A stretch of 64,000 nucleotides of DNA from Pseudobutyrivibrio sp. MD2005 (lineage in GTDB: Bacteria; Bacillota; Clostridia; Lachnospirales; Lachnospiraceae), in NCBI RefSeq assembly GCF_000621865.1, contig NZ_JHXE01000021.1, forward strand, positions 1 to 64,000, read 5' to 3'. Under the pieces are notes generated by a model that saw only the letters and a list, made by a program, of their open reading frames with translations, was not told the origin of the DNA and made no database searches. Both the position numbers and the translations under genes were made by a program. This document shows positions 24,901 through 33,713 of the stretch, piece by piece. Positions within the stretch are counted from its first letter, which is position 1. The number at the start of each line of letters is the position of its first letter.

Positions 24901-26605
24901 ATCCTATCTTCTTCAACTCATCGAGCATTGCCGATCTCCTACGATATTCCTTCTTTAAATTATTAGCTAATTCAGTAGCTTTTACTCGTCCAACTTCTGA
25001 AAAGCTCATAGTTTTCAAATATTTAGCAATGCTTCTATATGCTTTTCTTTCGCATGCGTGCTCCATACTGTCTTCAATATAAGTTGCATACAAATGAATC
25101 ACTCTATCTGGAACTTCTTTTGACAATACTTTTAGGTATTTATCCAGAATATAAACATTAGTGTACTCTTCTATTGTATCCATTAATTGTTCAAATTTAT
25201 GCTCCTCAACGAGGAGGTCATATAACACATGGCTATCACAATTTCTCTCAATTATTAAATCTGCAAAATCATCCCAACCTTCCAACTGTCGCTCTTGATA
25301 TAATGACTTCAATTCTTTAAACTGAGTTACATCTGATTGTTTACAATTTAAAAGATTGAATTTTAGTTCTATAAAATAATCCTCATCTTTTCCAGTTAAT
25401 TTATATAGCTCAATCAATTTTTTGCTATACCTAGTCAACAAGGATTCATCACATGCATCTAGCTTCTTACTTTTAATAAGCAAATCAATCGCTGCTTCAT
25501 ATGCTTTAGCTTCTATATATTCTTTAATCTTTCTAATTCTCACAACAGAGAATTGCATATGCTTTTCACAATACTCATCAACATCTTCCTTCGTCATACC
25601 CAGGCTTTGCATATACGCTATTCTCTTATCAATTAAACTAATTCTTCCTTCTGTAATAGTATATATGTACCCACACTCATTCGAAGTACCACGAGCCTCT
25701 ATTTCCGCATCCAGTTCTTTAATAAAAGCTATGATTTCCTCTGGTGAAGCTAATTCTGTATCACGAAATTCTAAAAGATACTCTTCTACCCAATCTAGTA
25801 AATATCCCTCCTTATATGAAAAAAACCAACCCTTAATTTTCGCCTTGGCATCATCGTCAGCCTGCTGATATATATTTTTCCATATTGAATAGCATTTTTC
25901 GGCCACAATACCCAAACCACCATCCGAGTCGTCCATATCTATTGAGCCTATCAAAATAAAAATCTTATTAGTCAATTCAAATGCAGGTTTCAATGCCCCT
26001 TTAGCAATAATCATATCAACCCTATCCTCTAAAAAATGTCTTAGAGAACAGCAAAAATCAAATGCATGATTCCAATCAACATATCCACGATAACAATTTT
26101 CATTTACAATATCATCTATCTCTTGACGCAATTCCTGTAGTTGCTTTGCATCTATGTTAAAAGCATGTTTTAGTTTTAAAGATGTTCTAAGCTGCGAATC
26201 ATGAATAAGAATATTAGTTAATAATAATTGCTTTTCTTCCTCTGGAATTATTGATAACAAGTGACTTACATCTTCTGCTACCATTTCCTTGTTTTTCATG
26301 AAACCTGTTAAATAATCTGATTCCAGCTCATAATCGTCAACGCTATCCTCATTGCCAAAGCATTTATATAACACTGCAGCCATATGTTTGCAATTATTCC
26401 CGTCTGCAGCATATGGACAGCTGCACTCCATGCTAAGAATATTGCCATCTTCAATATCGATTACCACATCATAAGCTTCACTGCCTTCAACACAAGCTTC
26501 TATTCTATGTTCATCAATATTATTAATTCTAACCCTCTCATCCGTATAATAATCGTATCCACGCTCAAGAATGCGAGATTTAAACAGTCTTTCCCATTCC
26601 ACCAT
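24896..26605 (-). CDS. SWIM zinc-finger protein
   Basis: 569 residues. The SWIM zinc-binding motif CxCx8CxH is at C61, C63, C72, H74 (ECSCPYAADGNNCKH). SWIM domains bind DNA or proteins; bacterial relatives are often encoded beside SNF2 helicases, absent here. The remaining about 480 residues are predicted mostly helical, with Leu/Glu-rich repeat-like segments and LIERN/LLVEEH patterns resembling TPR-like solenoids, as usual for this family. ATG 26605 has TGGAG upstream. It lies 13 bp after the 105-residue gene at 26619, so the two are probably co-expressed. Function unknown. Confidence 0.8.
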   Translation of the reverse strand: MVEWERLFKSRILERGYDYYTDERVRINNIDEHRIEACVEGSEAYDVVIDIEDGNILSMECSCPYAADGNNCKHMAAVLYKCFGNEDSVDDYELESDYLTGFMKNKEMVAEDVSHLLSIIPEEEKQLLLTNILIHDSQLRTSLKLKHAFNIDAKQLQELRQEIDDIVNENCYRGYVDWNHAFDFCCSLRHFLEDRVDMIIAKGALKPAFELTNKIFILIGSIDMDDSDGGLGIVAEKCYSIWKNIYQQADDDAKAKIKGWFFSYKEGYLLDWVEEYLLEFRDTELASPEEIIAFIKELDAEIEARGTSNECGYIYTITEGRISLIDKRIAYMQSLGMTKEDVDEYCEKHMQFSVVRIRKIKEYIEAKAYEAAIDLLIKSKKLDACDESLLTRYSKKLIELYKLTGKDEDYFIELKFNLLNCKQSDVTQFKELKSLYQERQLEGWDDFADLIIERNCDSHVLYDLLVEEHKFEQLMDTIEEYTNVYILDKYLKVLSKEVPDRVIHLYATYIEDSMEHACERKAYRSIAKYLKTMSFSEVGRVKATELANNLKKEYRRRSAMLDELKKIGF

Positions 26606-26618
26606 TAAATCAGCTCCA

Positions 26619-26936
26619 TTATTTCCCCAATAGTTTCATTACAACGTTCTGGAACTCTTCACTGAACTCATCGAAGTTTTCCTCTGTAATCACACATTCT
26701 TTAATTAATGTTGCAGTGTCATACTCCATATCAGCTTTACGTAATTCTAGTAAAACTCCAGGTTTACGTGAATCTTTCTTTATCTTTTCCTTTAATCCCC
26801 AAAATTTTTCAGATGCGTCACATTTCTCTGTAGAAAGATACTCTATATATTCACATATCAACTTTTCCATATAAGCTTCTTGCCACTCTGCGACTTTTGT
26901 TTGGAATAAGTTCCAGTCCTGCTTTCTTATGTCCAT
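26619..26936 (-). CDS. Small uncharacterised helical protein upstream of the SWIM gene
   Basis: 105 residues from ATG 26936, chosen because GGTGAG lies eight bases upstream; an earlier in-frame start at 26975 lacks one. Charged, all-helical composition (MDIRKQDWNLFQTKVAEWQE, later EENFDEFSEEFQNVVMKLLG), no membrane span or signal peptide. I do not recognise a domain. The 13-bp gap to the SWIM gene implies one transcript and possibly a functional pair. Confidence 0.7.
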   Translation of the reverse strand: MDIRKQDWNLFQTKVAEWQEAYMEKLICEYIEYLSTEKCDASEKFWGLKEKIKKDSRKPGVLLELRKADMEYDTATLIKECVITEENFDEFSEEFQNVVMKLLGK

Positions 26937-27008
26937 AATTATCTCACCAGCCTTAAATTGAAGCCTTATAAACACAACATATCATTTATAAGCTATCATT
27001 CTTGTTTT

Positions 27009-28066
27009 CTACAATTCTGTACCCTTTTGCAGAATTCCCACATACTCTGCAAACCTATATTTTTTATATCTTTTTTTCTCCGGAGTATCATCAACCAATA
27101 TTCCTAATTTGACAAACTCATTACAAACGGTAGCTCCTGTAGGTTCAGATACATTCAATAACTCAGAAACTTGCTTTTTAGAAACAATCGGGTATTCAAA
27201 TAACAAATCTAACAACCTTTGATAACTACTATTTCCATTGTCTACATTATATAAAACTTCTGAGTATTTTTTCTTTAATGACAAAATAGCCTTTGCTGAA
27301 CTTGTTGCTTCATCTGAAGTCACTGCTACCCCTTGAAGAAAAAACTTAATCCAAATTTCCCAATCACCGTCGAATCTCACCTTATTTAAACATTCATAAT
27401 ACTCGCTACGATTTTGTTTAAAATAATAACTTATATAAAGCAATGGTTGAGTAAGTATTCTCTTTTGGCAAAGCCAAAACGTAATTAATAATCTTCCCAT
27501 TCTACCATTACCATCTAAGAATGGATGAATAGTTTCGAACTGAGCATGAATCAAGGCTATCTTTATCAATGCAGGAATATGATCATCTTCATAAAAAAAG
27601 TTTTCCAACGCACTCATGGACTTAAGCATCTCAGTTGGTGAAGGTGGAATGAACGATGCGTTTTCAAGCGTGCACCCAGCAGGGCCTATCCAATTTTGAC
27701 TTTTGCGAAATTCACCTGGATTCTTAGTTGAACCTCTAACATTTGTCAACAATATCTGATGTATTTCTCTTATCAAACGCAAACTGAATGGCAATGATTC
27801 GAGTCGATCAAGACCATACGTTATTGCATTTACGTAATTTACTACTTCCTTTATATTATCAGGCTCATAATCTGGTCCCTTCTCATCTTGAGTATTCAAG
27901 ATATCAATCATTGATGCTTGTGTACCTTCAATTTGAGAACTTAATACGGCCTATTTTTCACATACATCGCCACAAACAACTCTGGATTTGGTAGTATTTC
28001 GGTTATCCCATCCAACTGCCCCAGCTTTCTGTCTGCCTGAGAAAGTAAATCTTGTATTTCAATACC
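27009..28066 (-). pseudogene. Fic-family AMPylase gene, N-terminus broken by frameshift
   Basis: The intact part (27009-27911, 300 residues from ATG 27911) carries the Fic active site HPFLDGNGRMGR at 129-140 and a C-terminal winged helix. Upstream codons continue the family: in frame just before that ATG is AVLSSQIEGTQAS, which contains the inhibitory (S/T)xxxE(G/N) motif. Further upstream, in another frame, is SQADRKLGQLDGITEILPNP then ELFVAMYVK. The frames switch at an A-run near 27950-27958, and an upstream TGA at 28067-28069 cuts off the usual N-terminus. The gene is therefore damaged; if translated from ATG 27911 it would yield a Fic domain without its inhibitory helix. Confidence 0.85.
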
Positions 28067-28111
28067 TCACTCTAACTTAAACAATTTTTACTTATATTTA
28101 TAATATTTCTT

Positions 28112-28156
28112 TTAAGCAAAAAAACAACCGATTTTTTTGCTTAAAAATCAGTTGTT
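28112..28156. terminator. Overlapping hairpins, possible bidirectional terminator
   Basis: TTAAGCAAAAAAA (28112-28124) pairs with TTTTTTTGCTTAA (28132-28144). An alternative hairpin pairs AACAACCGATTTTT with AAAAATCAGTTGTT (about 28123-28156). The two share bases and exclude each other. They lie between the broken Fic gene and the 123-residue gene. Nothing else is seen in 28067-28227. Confidence 0.5.
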
Positions 28157-28227
28157 TCTTCTAAGAAAAATATACTTTAGTTAAATCTTTACTCTAAGCA
28201 CCTAGATATCCTCAACAGCTCACCACT

Positions 28228-28599
28228 CTACCAACCACAAGGCATCCCAAGCTTACCCAAGAAAGTCTCCACCTCCATACTCATAGCCTCAGCTCTATTC
28301 CTCGATGACTTGATATATACTTTGCCAAGAGCTGACCGTATATTTATATAAGATCCATCTTCACGATAAATCTTCATCTCTTCCGCAGGATTATCAAAGA
28401 TTCCAAGAGGATTATTCATCTTATACAATAACTCTGAAATACCTTCAATTTTTGAAATTGCTGTCCCCGATAGAACTCCGCTAACAACTTTGCGATACTC
28501 TTCATCTGAAGCCTCTATACCCATCTGCTCTTTTGCCGGATTCTGTGTATATGTCTTCCCGTTAGAATACTTCAAACTGTATGTATAATTAAATCTCAT
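28228..28599 (-). CDS. Uncharacterised protein, paralogue of 21189-21686
   Basis: 123 residues. It aligns with the 165-residue protein at 21189-21686 over both ends (start MRFNYTYSLKYSNGKTY; EYRKVVSGVLSG..ISKIEGISELLYKM; EEMKIYREDGSYINIRSALGK) but lacks that protein's central charged insert. No membrane span or signal. AGAGGT precedes ATG 28599. It is flanked by the broken Fic gene and the damaged GNAT toxin gene. Family and function unknown. Confidence 0.7.
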   Translation of the reverse strand: MRFNYTYSLKYSNGKTYTQNPAKEQMGIEASDEEYRKVVSGVLSGTAISKIEGISELLYKMNNPLGIFDNPAEEMKIYREDGSYINIRSALGKVYIKSSRNRAEAMSMEVETFLGKLGMPCGW

Positions 28600-28680
28600 T
28601 GATTAAACCTCTGCAATCAATCATTATTTCAACTATAGGCTATTGGGAATTATTATGTGACCATTCCTATCCACCAAAAG

Positions 28681-29283
28681 CTAAATAACTTTTAATAACT
28701 GAATAAGCTTGTGTCCATCATTTTTAGATTCTCTGGTAGAAAACCGTTTAAATGAATTTTCTTTCTCATAAAAATCCAACAATTGCGGCTTATCTTCGGC
28801 CTCTAGAAAACAAACTGTCCCACCTGCCATATGTTGTAACATCTTAATTGTATCGATAGCTGCATGCAATAATTGTCTACCTTCAATCTTTTCATTCGCA
28901 TTATCCGAAAAGTTCTTTCCGAGTTGGGCAATAAGGTAAGCAGACAATGTATATGTATTACTTTCCTCATCCAAATCACTAACTCTACTTATCTTTCATT
29001 TTACATTATTACTAAAAACCTCAGCATTCACACAAATAGGTTTTATAGCTAGTGTAAAATATCCAACTAGAGACGCATCCGCATTAAGAAAGACCAAATA
29101 TGTAACTGACTGATTTTTCTTTGTGAAATCAATAGAACTATTTTTTAGAAACCGCTCTACATCAGGATTTTTTGTACATGAAAACTCGGAGAGGATCTCT
29201 GATAATTCGTCCTCTCCGAGCCCGCCATCATTTCCATCTGATAGATACTCGCGGATGTTAATTACAGTAACACCATTAAGCAT
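28681..29283 (-). pseudogene. GNAT-type toxin gene with an in-frame TGA
   Basis: A 200-codon frame interrupted once by TGA at 28996-28998. Before the stop: ERFLKNSSIDFTKKNQSVTY then LVFLNADASLVGYFTLAIKP. After it, in the same frame: KISRVSDLDEESNTYTLSAY then LIAQLGKNFS, and GGTVCFLEAEDKPQLLDFYE near the end. This is the layout of GNAT acetyltransferase toxins (TacT-like) that acetylate aminoacyl-tRNA. The TGA sits where relatives have a Lys/Arg-rich segment (NNVK-stop-KISR), so a single substitution would explain it. The start codon adjoins the antitoxin stop. Probably inactive unless read through. Confidence 0.8.
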
Positions 29284-29469
29284 TTATTTTTTCCTTTTCA
29301 TCATAAATTTCTTCACGTCATCTAATCCGCTCAGATGAGACACTTTCATATCAGGTGCCTGATTTACTTTCAGCGACTCCTGATATGACTCTTCTATTGC
29401 ATTTGCGAACATATCAACTTGTTTTTTACCAGAAACAACAAAGTTCTTTGTAATACTTGAAGTTGCCAT
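29284..29469 (-). CDS. Antitoxin partner of the GNAT toxin
   Basis: 61 residues from ATG 29469; AGGAGG eight bases upstream fixes the start, and the GTG at 29478 overlaps that site. The sequence MATSSITKNFVVSGKKQVD with a basic C-terminus DDVKKFMMKRKK resembles short antitoxins encoded directly before GNAT toxins in Firmicutes. Its TAA is followed immediately by the toxin ATG. The gene is intact although the toxin is not, the usual order of decay for such pairs. Region 29479-29736 holds only its leader and promoter; I see no gene there. Confidence 0.7.
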   Translation of the reverse strand: MATSSITKNFVVSGKKQVDMFANAIEESYQESLKVNQAPDMKVSHLSGLDDVKKFMMKRKK

Positions 29470-29736
29470 CTCAAACACCTCCTATTAAATTTCTTCCATT
29501 ACATTAAGTGGCAATAATCCACTCTACATCTTTATAATAACCTCTAAAGTGTTTTTTATGTTTCTTTTCATAAAATTATAACAAATTCTTCACACTTTTT
29601 CCACATTTTATCTTTCTTCCCAAATGCTACAAATTCTTTCTATATTGTTTATCGGCATATATGTATAAAATACTTAACTTTATACTATATAGCTTCAATT
29701 AGCAAAATGTTTATTACAAATACCAAACAAAACCTA

Positions 29737-30300
29737 TCACGACAACCCCGCAAGTATGCTTCTCATCCTGTTTTCCTGCTCAATTCTTTTAATCTCTTCT
29801 GCCTTTTTCTTTTCAATCCTTCGCTTCTCTTCAGCAGCTATCGCTCTTCGTCTAGAATTGCATTCGTAATTTGAAGTTGCAAACCAATCTTCATCGATTT
29901 TACTATCCAACTCAAAAACCAAATAACCGCCCTCATAATCTATGCGCTTAACACTATAAGAGCATTCCTCATTATCCTCCATTTCATAAACGCTCTCTTC
30001 TAACTCTTTAGCTTGTCTAGCACTTATTGCATTTTTAGCCATCAAAGCCAACTCATTAAGGATTTTAGATTCTGGATATAATCTATCATCCGGTGATTGC
30101 TGAAATAACTTTACAAACAATTCATCTAAAAACGCATACTCACTATTCACATCAGCTATTGTCTTGTATCCTGCTGCCTGTGGAACCTCTTTTGTGAACA
30201 TTTCATTTAAAATCAATCCTGCAGCATATATATCTGACTGATAGCAAGCTTCTCCACCTATCTTCTTCTGTTCAGGTGATGCATACATATAATTTGCCAT
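29737..30300 (-). pseudogene. C-terminal fragment of a Ser/Thr protein kinase
   Basis: 187 residues beginning at the activation-loop end of a Hanks-type kinase: YMYASPEQ (APE motif) and SDIYAAGLILNEMFT (subdomain IX), with FQQSPDDRLYP as subdomain XI. The ATP-binding lobe, catalytic HRD and DFG are missing. Instead, immediately upstream lies the relic tail of a sugar transferase gene in another frame. The C-terminal 80 residues end in a charged coiled coil (RRRAIAAEEKRRIEKKKAEE). Formally open from ATG 30300, but it cannot be an active kinase. It marks a recombination breakpoint. Confidence 0.75.
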
Positions 30301-30323
30301 GCGCTCACCCTTCTTAGTCTCCC

Positions 30324-30420
30324 CCCTTCCGGAGTCCCCATAAACGCCTCCATGGTGGCCGAAGTCTCGGAGCTGATGCCCTCCTTCTTCACCACCGACT
30401 TCACCGTATCAATCAAAATA
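30324..30420 (-). pseudogene. Relic C-terminus of an EPS sugar transferase, GC-rich
   Basis: On the minus strand about 32 codons read ILIDTVKSVVKKEGISSETS then ATMEAFMGTPEG, nearly identical in protein to the end of the intact transferase at 43287-43925 (IDTVKSVIKKEGISSETS...). The codons are very different, with G/C in third positions (GTG, AAG, GAG, GGC), so this is not a recent copy of that gene. The rest is missing: 30421-30508 contains only a possible 30-codon frame beginning MLNEWMNTIG. This is a scar of an earlier EPS locus. Confidence 0.8.
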
Positions 30421-30508
30421 CCCGTTCCTGATTGTGGGAGAGTAGGCTACAAGCATAAAAAAACAATATATACTTCCAATTGTGTTCATCCATTCATTAA
30501 GCATCTTT

Positions 30509-32527
30509 TCACCTATTTTTTAACTTCCACAACACATTATAATCATAATCAGCAGGACCTATTACTGGCTTAATAATATCATCGTCTGCATCAGCTTTTA
30601 TTTCCATTACATTAAACCCCGCTTTTTCGAGTAATTCCTTTGAATCCATCCCAAATACTCGAAGGTGATCATTTTGCCCGAAATTAATTATTCTATCCTC
30701 TTTCGTTATAATACTGCTGTCCTCGTAAACTGTAGCCAATTTAGGATCAACAGGAAAAGATAGTATTGCAAAGCCATCTGGCTTAATAATTCTACGAAGT
30801 TCATCCAACGCTTTAGCATAATTCTCTACATGCTCTAAAACATGATTACAAATGATAATGTCGAAGGAATCACTTGCCAGCCCAGTTGCTTGAATATCAA
30901 TTTGTAAATCAGCCTTTCCAAATAAATCTGCTGTAGTACTTGAAATACCATTTCTACTCATCCACATTTTCACTGACTTTTCCTGTGCAAAATACAGAAT
31001 TCTTTTTCCTTCTAAATCTGTTTTATGTTTTTCAAAGTACGAGACCAAAATTCTGTGTCTTGGCAAAGAACCACACACAGGGCAAATGACATACTGATCA
31101 ATCTTATGATATCTTTTGAAATCATAAAGAGACGGAGTTTTATCATAGTTTCCTTTTGTAAATTTTCTAAGATGAGTATCACAACAAGGACAATAAAAAG
31201 GCAATACAGAACCCTTTATCATACTGTACAACCTTATAAGAATTGTCCGAATTATCCTTTTTATTTTTCCTAATATTCTTCTAACTAAACCCACAAAAAA
31301 ATCCATATCCAAATCTTTCCTTACGTAATATATGCAGATGCCATAAACAATTACCTCTGCAATAACAGTAGTTATTGCAGCACCAACAATAGAAAGCTTA
31401 GGGATTAATACCAAATTAGCTATAAAATTAAATATTGCTCCCCATATTTCTGCAATCAAAAGTCTGCTTTCTTTACCTGCAGGAATAAGAACCTGTCCTC
31501 CTAAGATATTACTAGCCCCAATCGGGAGCAAGGATAAAAGTAAAATCCTGAATACTAACGTAGCTCCTTCATATGCGTTGCCTCCTACTATAAAAAGCAG
31601 CTCTTTTGCAAAAATTATGCATATAACCGCAACAATAGTTTGAGTTAATGACACAAGTGCAATTGTTTTCGTAGCAAGAGATTCAAATTGACTTCTTTTC
31701 TCCTCTTTCCACAGTGAAGTAGCTGTAGGCAAAATTGCATTCCAAACTATTCCACCTGTCAAGGCTAAAACAGATTTTGCCTTGGCGGCGATGCTATATA
31801 AGCCTATCTCATAATTAGATTTCATAAAACCAAGCATCGTAAGATCCAAGCTGCTGTAAACTGACACTGCAAAGGACATCATAAAAAACATAAGAAGTGG
31901 CTTAAAATGTGTAGTGTTTATATGATAATCAAATCTTACATCCACATAACGGTGGGCCATAATAAAATATATAAGACCGCTACCATAAGAGGTTATAACT
32001 GATAAGAATGCATATAAAGACACCTGGTCTGGAGTTTTAATAAACAGGATAATACACAAAAAAGAAATTAGCTTGCAGAGGAAACTGACTAACGCCAAAA
32101 AGCGAAACTTTTCCAATCCTCTATAAAGCCATTCGCATCCAAACATCTGAAAAAAAATGGAACTTCCATATATTAGCAACATGAATGCATTAGTTTTTAA
32201 TTTGGGTACCATCAATATAGATAATCCCAATAAGAGTATACTTATAATAGAAAGTATTACTTTAATACTCCATAACTCATTAAATACCAGACTAAGTTCC
32301 CTTCGGTTATCTCGTTTGCTGGCACATAATCGAATGGCATAAATAGGCATTCCAAGTTCTGCAAACATGATAAAATATCCAACAAAAGATGACGCAAAAG
32401 AAATCTGGCCAAATGCCTGCGGTGCCAACACTCTTGAGACATACATCAGTGTAAAAAAGGAAAAGACATATGGCGTTACACTCATAATGGCATTGAGAGA
32501 AATGTTGGATAATATTTTATGTTTCAT
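30509..32527 (-). CDS. Wzx-type flippase fused to a zinc-ribbon SAM methyltransferase
   Basis: 672 residues. Residues 1 to about 425 are a polysaccharide flippase of the MATE/MVF group (twelve or more spans; start MKHKILSNISLNAIMS, SRVLAPQAFGQISFA at about 31). A basic linker leads to a zinc-ribbon-like CPCC...CPVCGSLPRHR region (about 450-490). A class I methyltransferase follows, with SFDIIICNHVLEHVENYAKA then LDELRRIIKPDGF (about 565-600). Methyltransferases of this form are normally separate proteins in EPS loci. The fusion would tie sugar methylation to export across the membrane. It overlaps the GT2 gene upstream by 4 bp. Confidence 0.82.
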   Translation of the reverse strand: MKHKILSNISLNAIMSVTPYVFSFFTLMYVSRVLAPQAFGQISFASSFVGYFIMFAELGMPIYAIRLCASKRDNRRELSLVFNELWSIKVILSIISILLLGLSILMVPKLKTNAFMLLIYGSSIFFQMFGCEWLYRGLEKFRFLALVSFLCKLISFLCIILFIKTPDQVSLYAFLSVITSYGSGLIYFIMAHRYVDVRFDYHINTTHFKPLLMFFMMSFAVSVYSSLDLTMLGFMKSNYEIGLYSIAAKAKSVLALTGGIVWNAILPTATSLWKEEKRSQFESLATKTIALVSLTQTIVAVICIIFAKELLFIVGGNAYEGATLVFRILLLSLLPIGASNILGGQVLIPAGKESRLLIAEIWGAIFNFIANLVLIPKLSIVGAAITTVIAEVIVYGICIYYVRKDLDMDFFVGLVRRILGKIKRIIRTILIRLYSMIKGSVLPFYCPCCDTHLRKFTKGNYDKTPSLYDFKRYHKIDQYVICPVCGSLPRHRILVSYFEKHKTDLEGKRILYFAQEKSVKMWMSRNGISSTTADLFGKADLQIDIQATGLASDSFDIIICNHVLEHVENYAKALDELRRIIKPDGFAILSFPVDPKLATVYEDSSIITKEDRIINFGQNDHLRVFGMDSKELLEKAGFNVMEIKADADDDIIKPVIGPADYDYNVLWKLKNR

Positions 32528-33546
32528 CTATAAGCCACCTTTAAATACACTAATCTAAATGGCCTGTAGATTTTATAAACAAATGTGAACAGAAAAGCAG
32601 GTAAATTGAGTGCTAAATGGGTTGCAGCCCTAAGTCGTACTCCGCAATTTTTTATATCAATATCTTCAGACTCATTTTTGATTTTATTTTTTACCAAGGC
32701 AATGCACCTTTTTTTATCATTTATTCTTGAGCCTGCTATTTTTATAAAAATAGAAATCATATGCCTATATCTGACCAAAGCAGCTTGATTTATGTCTCTT
32801 TCCTTAAAAATCCCAGAATTGTTTGATGCAACAAATTCATAATAATGGTCAAATGCAGAAAGAAAATCAATCACATTATCATATGAATAACATCTGGAAA
32901 TGCTGCCATTTCTTTCTCTATACAAAACCAATGGTTCGTCAATAACATAAATAGAATCAGCCATACTCAGTAGAGGAAGCACGATGTCTCTATCCTCAAA
33001 ATTCTGACCCTCTCTGAATCGTAAATTATCCCAAATATGCCTTTTATAAATTTTATTCCATGCAGCGGGTGCGATTTTTCCTTCCAGCTGCAGACGTGCA
33101 GCTTCTTGTTTACTATACAAACCAGCATGGGCATGAATTATATTTTTTTTCCTTCCAAGCGATGTGCTCCCCATGTTTTTATTACATTCACATCTAATAT
33201 AATTACACTCAACTATGTCAGCATTATTTTCTATCATAGCTTCATGCATTTTAGATAACATATCCGTCTCAAATGCATCATCAGGGTCCAAAAAAGAAAT
33301 GATTTCGCCTTTGCAAATATCAAGCCCTGCATTTCTGGCGGCACTTAGTCCAGCATTATTTTGATGAATGACCATAATGTTATTATATTTATTAAAGTAT
33401 TCATCACATATTACGTCTGAACTATCTGTAGATCCATCATCCACAAGAATGATTTCTATGTCCTTATATGTCTGATTAAGAACACTATCTATGGCCTCTC
33501 TCAAATATTTTTCCACATTATAAACTGGGATAATAACGCTAATCAC
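32524..33546 (-). CDS. EPS glycosyltransferase family 2 (EpsJ-like)
   Basis: 340 residues. Classical GT-A start ISVIIPVYNVEKYLREAIDS, LVDDGSTD at about 34-41, the metal site as FLDPDDAFE at about 85-93, and a later base-like ENFEDRD region near 180. It adds one sugar to the lipid-linked repeat on the cytoplasmic face. It starts with GTG 33546, seven bases after GGGGAGA, and its stop overlaps the flippase-fusion start (ATGA). It lies after a terminator, so it may need its own promoter in 33547-33664. Confidence 0.88.
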   Translation of the reverse strand: MISVIIPVYNVEKYLREAIDSVLNQTYKDIEIILVDDGSTDSSDVICDEYFNKYNNIMVIHQNNAGLSAARNAGLDICKGEIISFLDPDDAFETDMLSKMHEAMIENNADIVECNYIRCECNKNMGSTSLGRKKNIIHAHAGLYSKQEAARLQLEGKIAPAAWNKIYKRHIWDNLRFREGQNFEDRDIVLPLLSMADSIYVIDEPLVLYRERNGSISRCYSYDNVIDFLSAFDHYYEFVASNNSGIFKERDINQAALVRYRHMISIFIKIAGSRINDKKRCIALVKNKIKNESEDIDIKNCGVRLRAATHLALNLPAFLFTFVYKIYRPFRLVYLKVAYR

Positions 33547-33664
33547 TTAAATTTCTCCCCTACAACAACAGAATTTTAACTCGCTTTTTATATTATATAT
33601 TTTTTCAATATAAAAGAAATAGCAACAATTATTCTGTTGATAATCTTAGACACCTACAAAATAA

Positions 33665-33700
33665 TAAAAAACAAGGTTCCTTACAATCCCAGAACCTTGC
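33665..33700 (-). terminator. Terminator after the aminotransferase gene
   Basis: On the minus strand CAAGGTTC (33692-33699 complement) pairs with GAACCTTG around a 12-nt loop and runs into TTTTTTATT. It lies 14 bp after the DegT-type gene stop. Confidence 0.85.
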
Positions 33701-33713
33701 CTTCATATTATCC

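Noticed and set aside
28996-28998. TGA in the GNAT gene as selenocysteine or genetic recoding
   Set aside because: No SECIS-like structure is apparent, the position is not a catalytic residue in the family, and neighbouring genes use TGA as stop; nonsense mutation is simpler.
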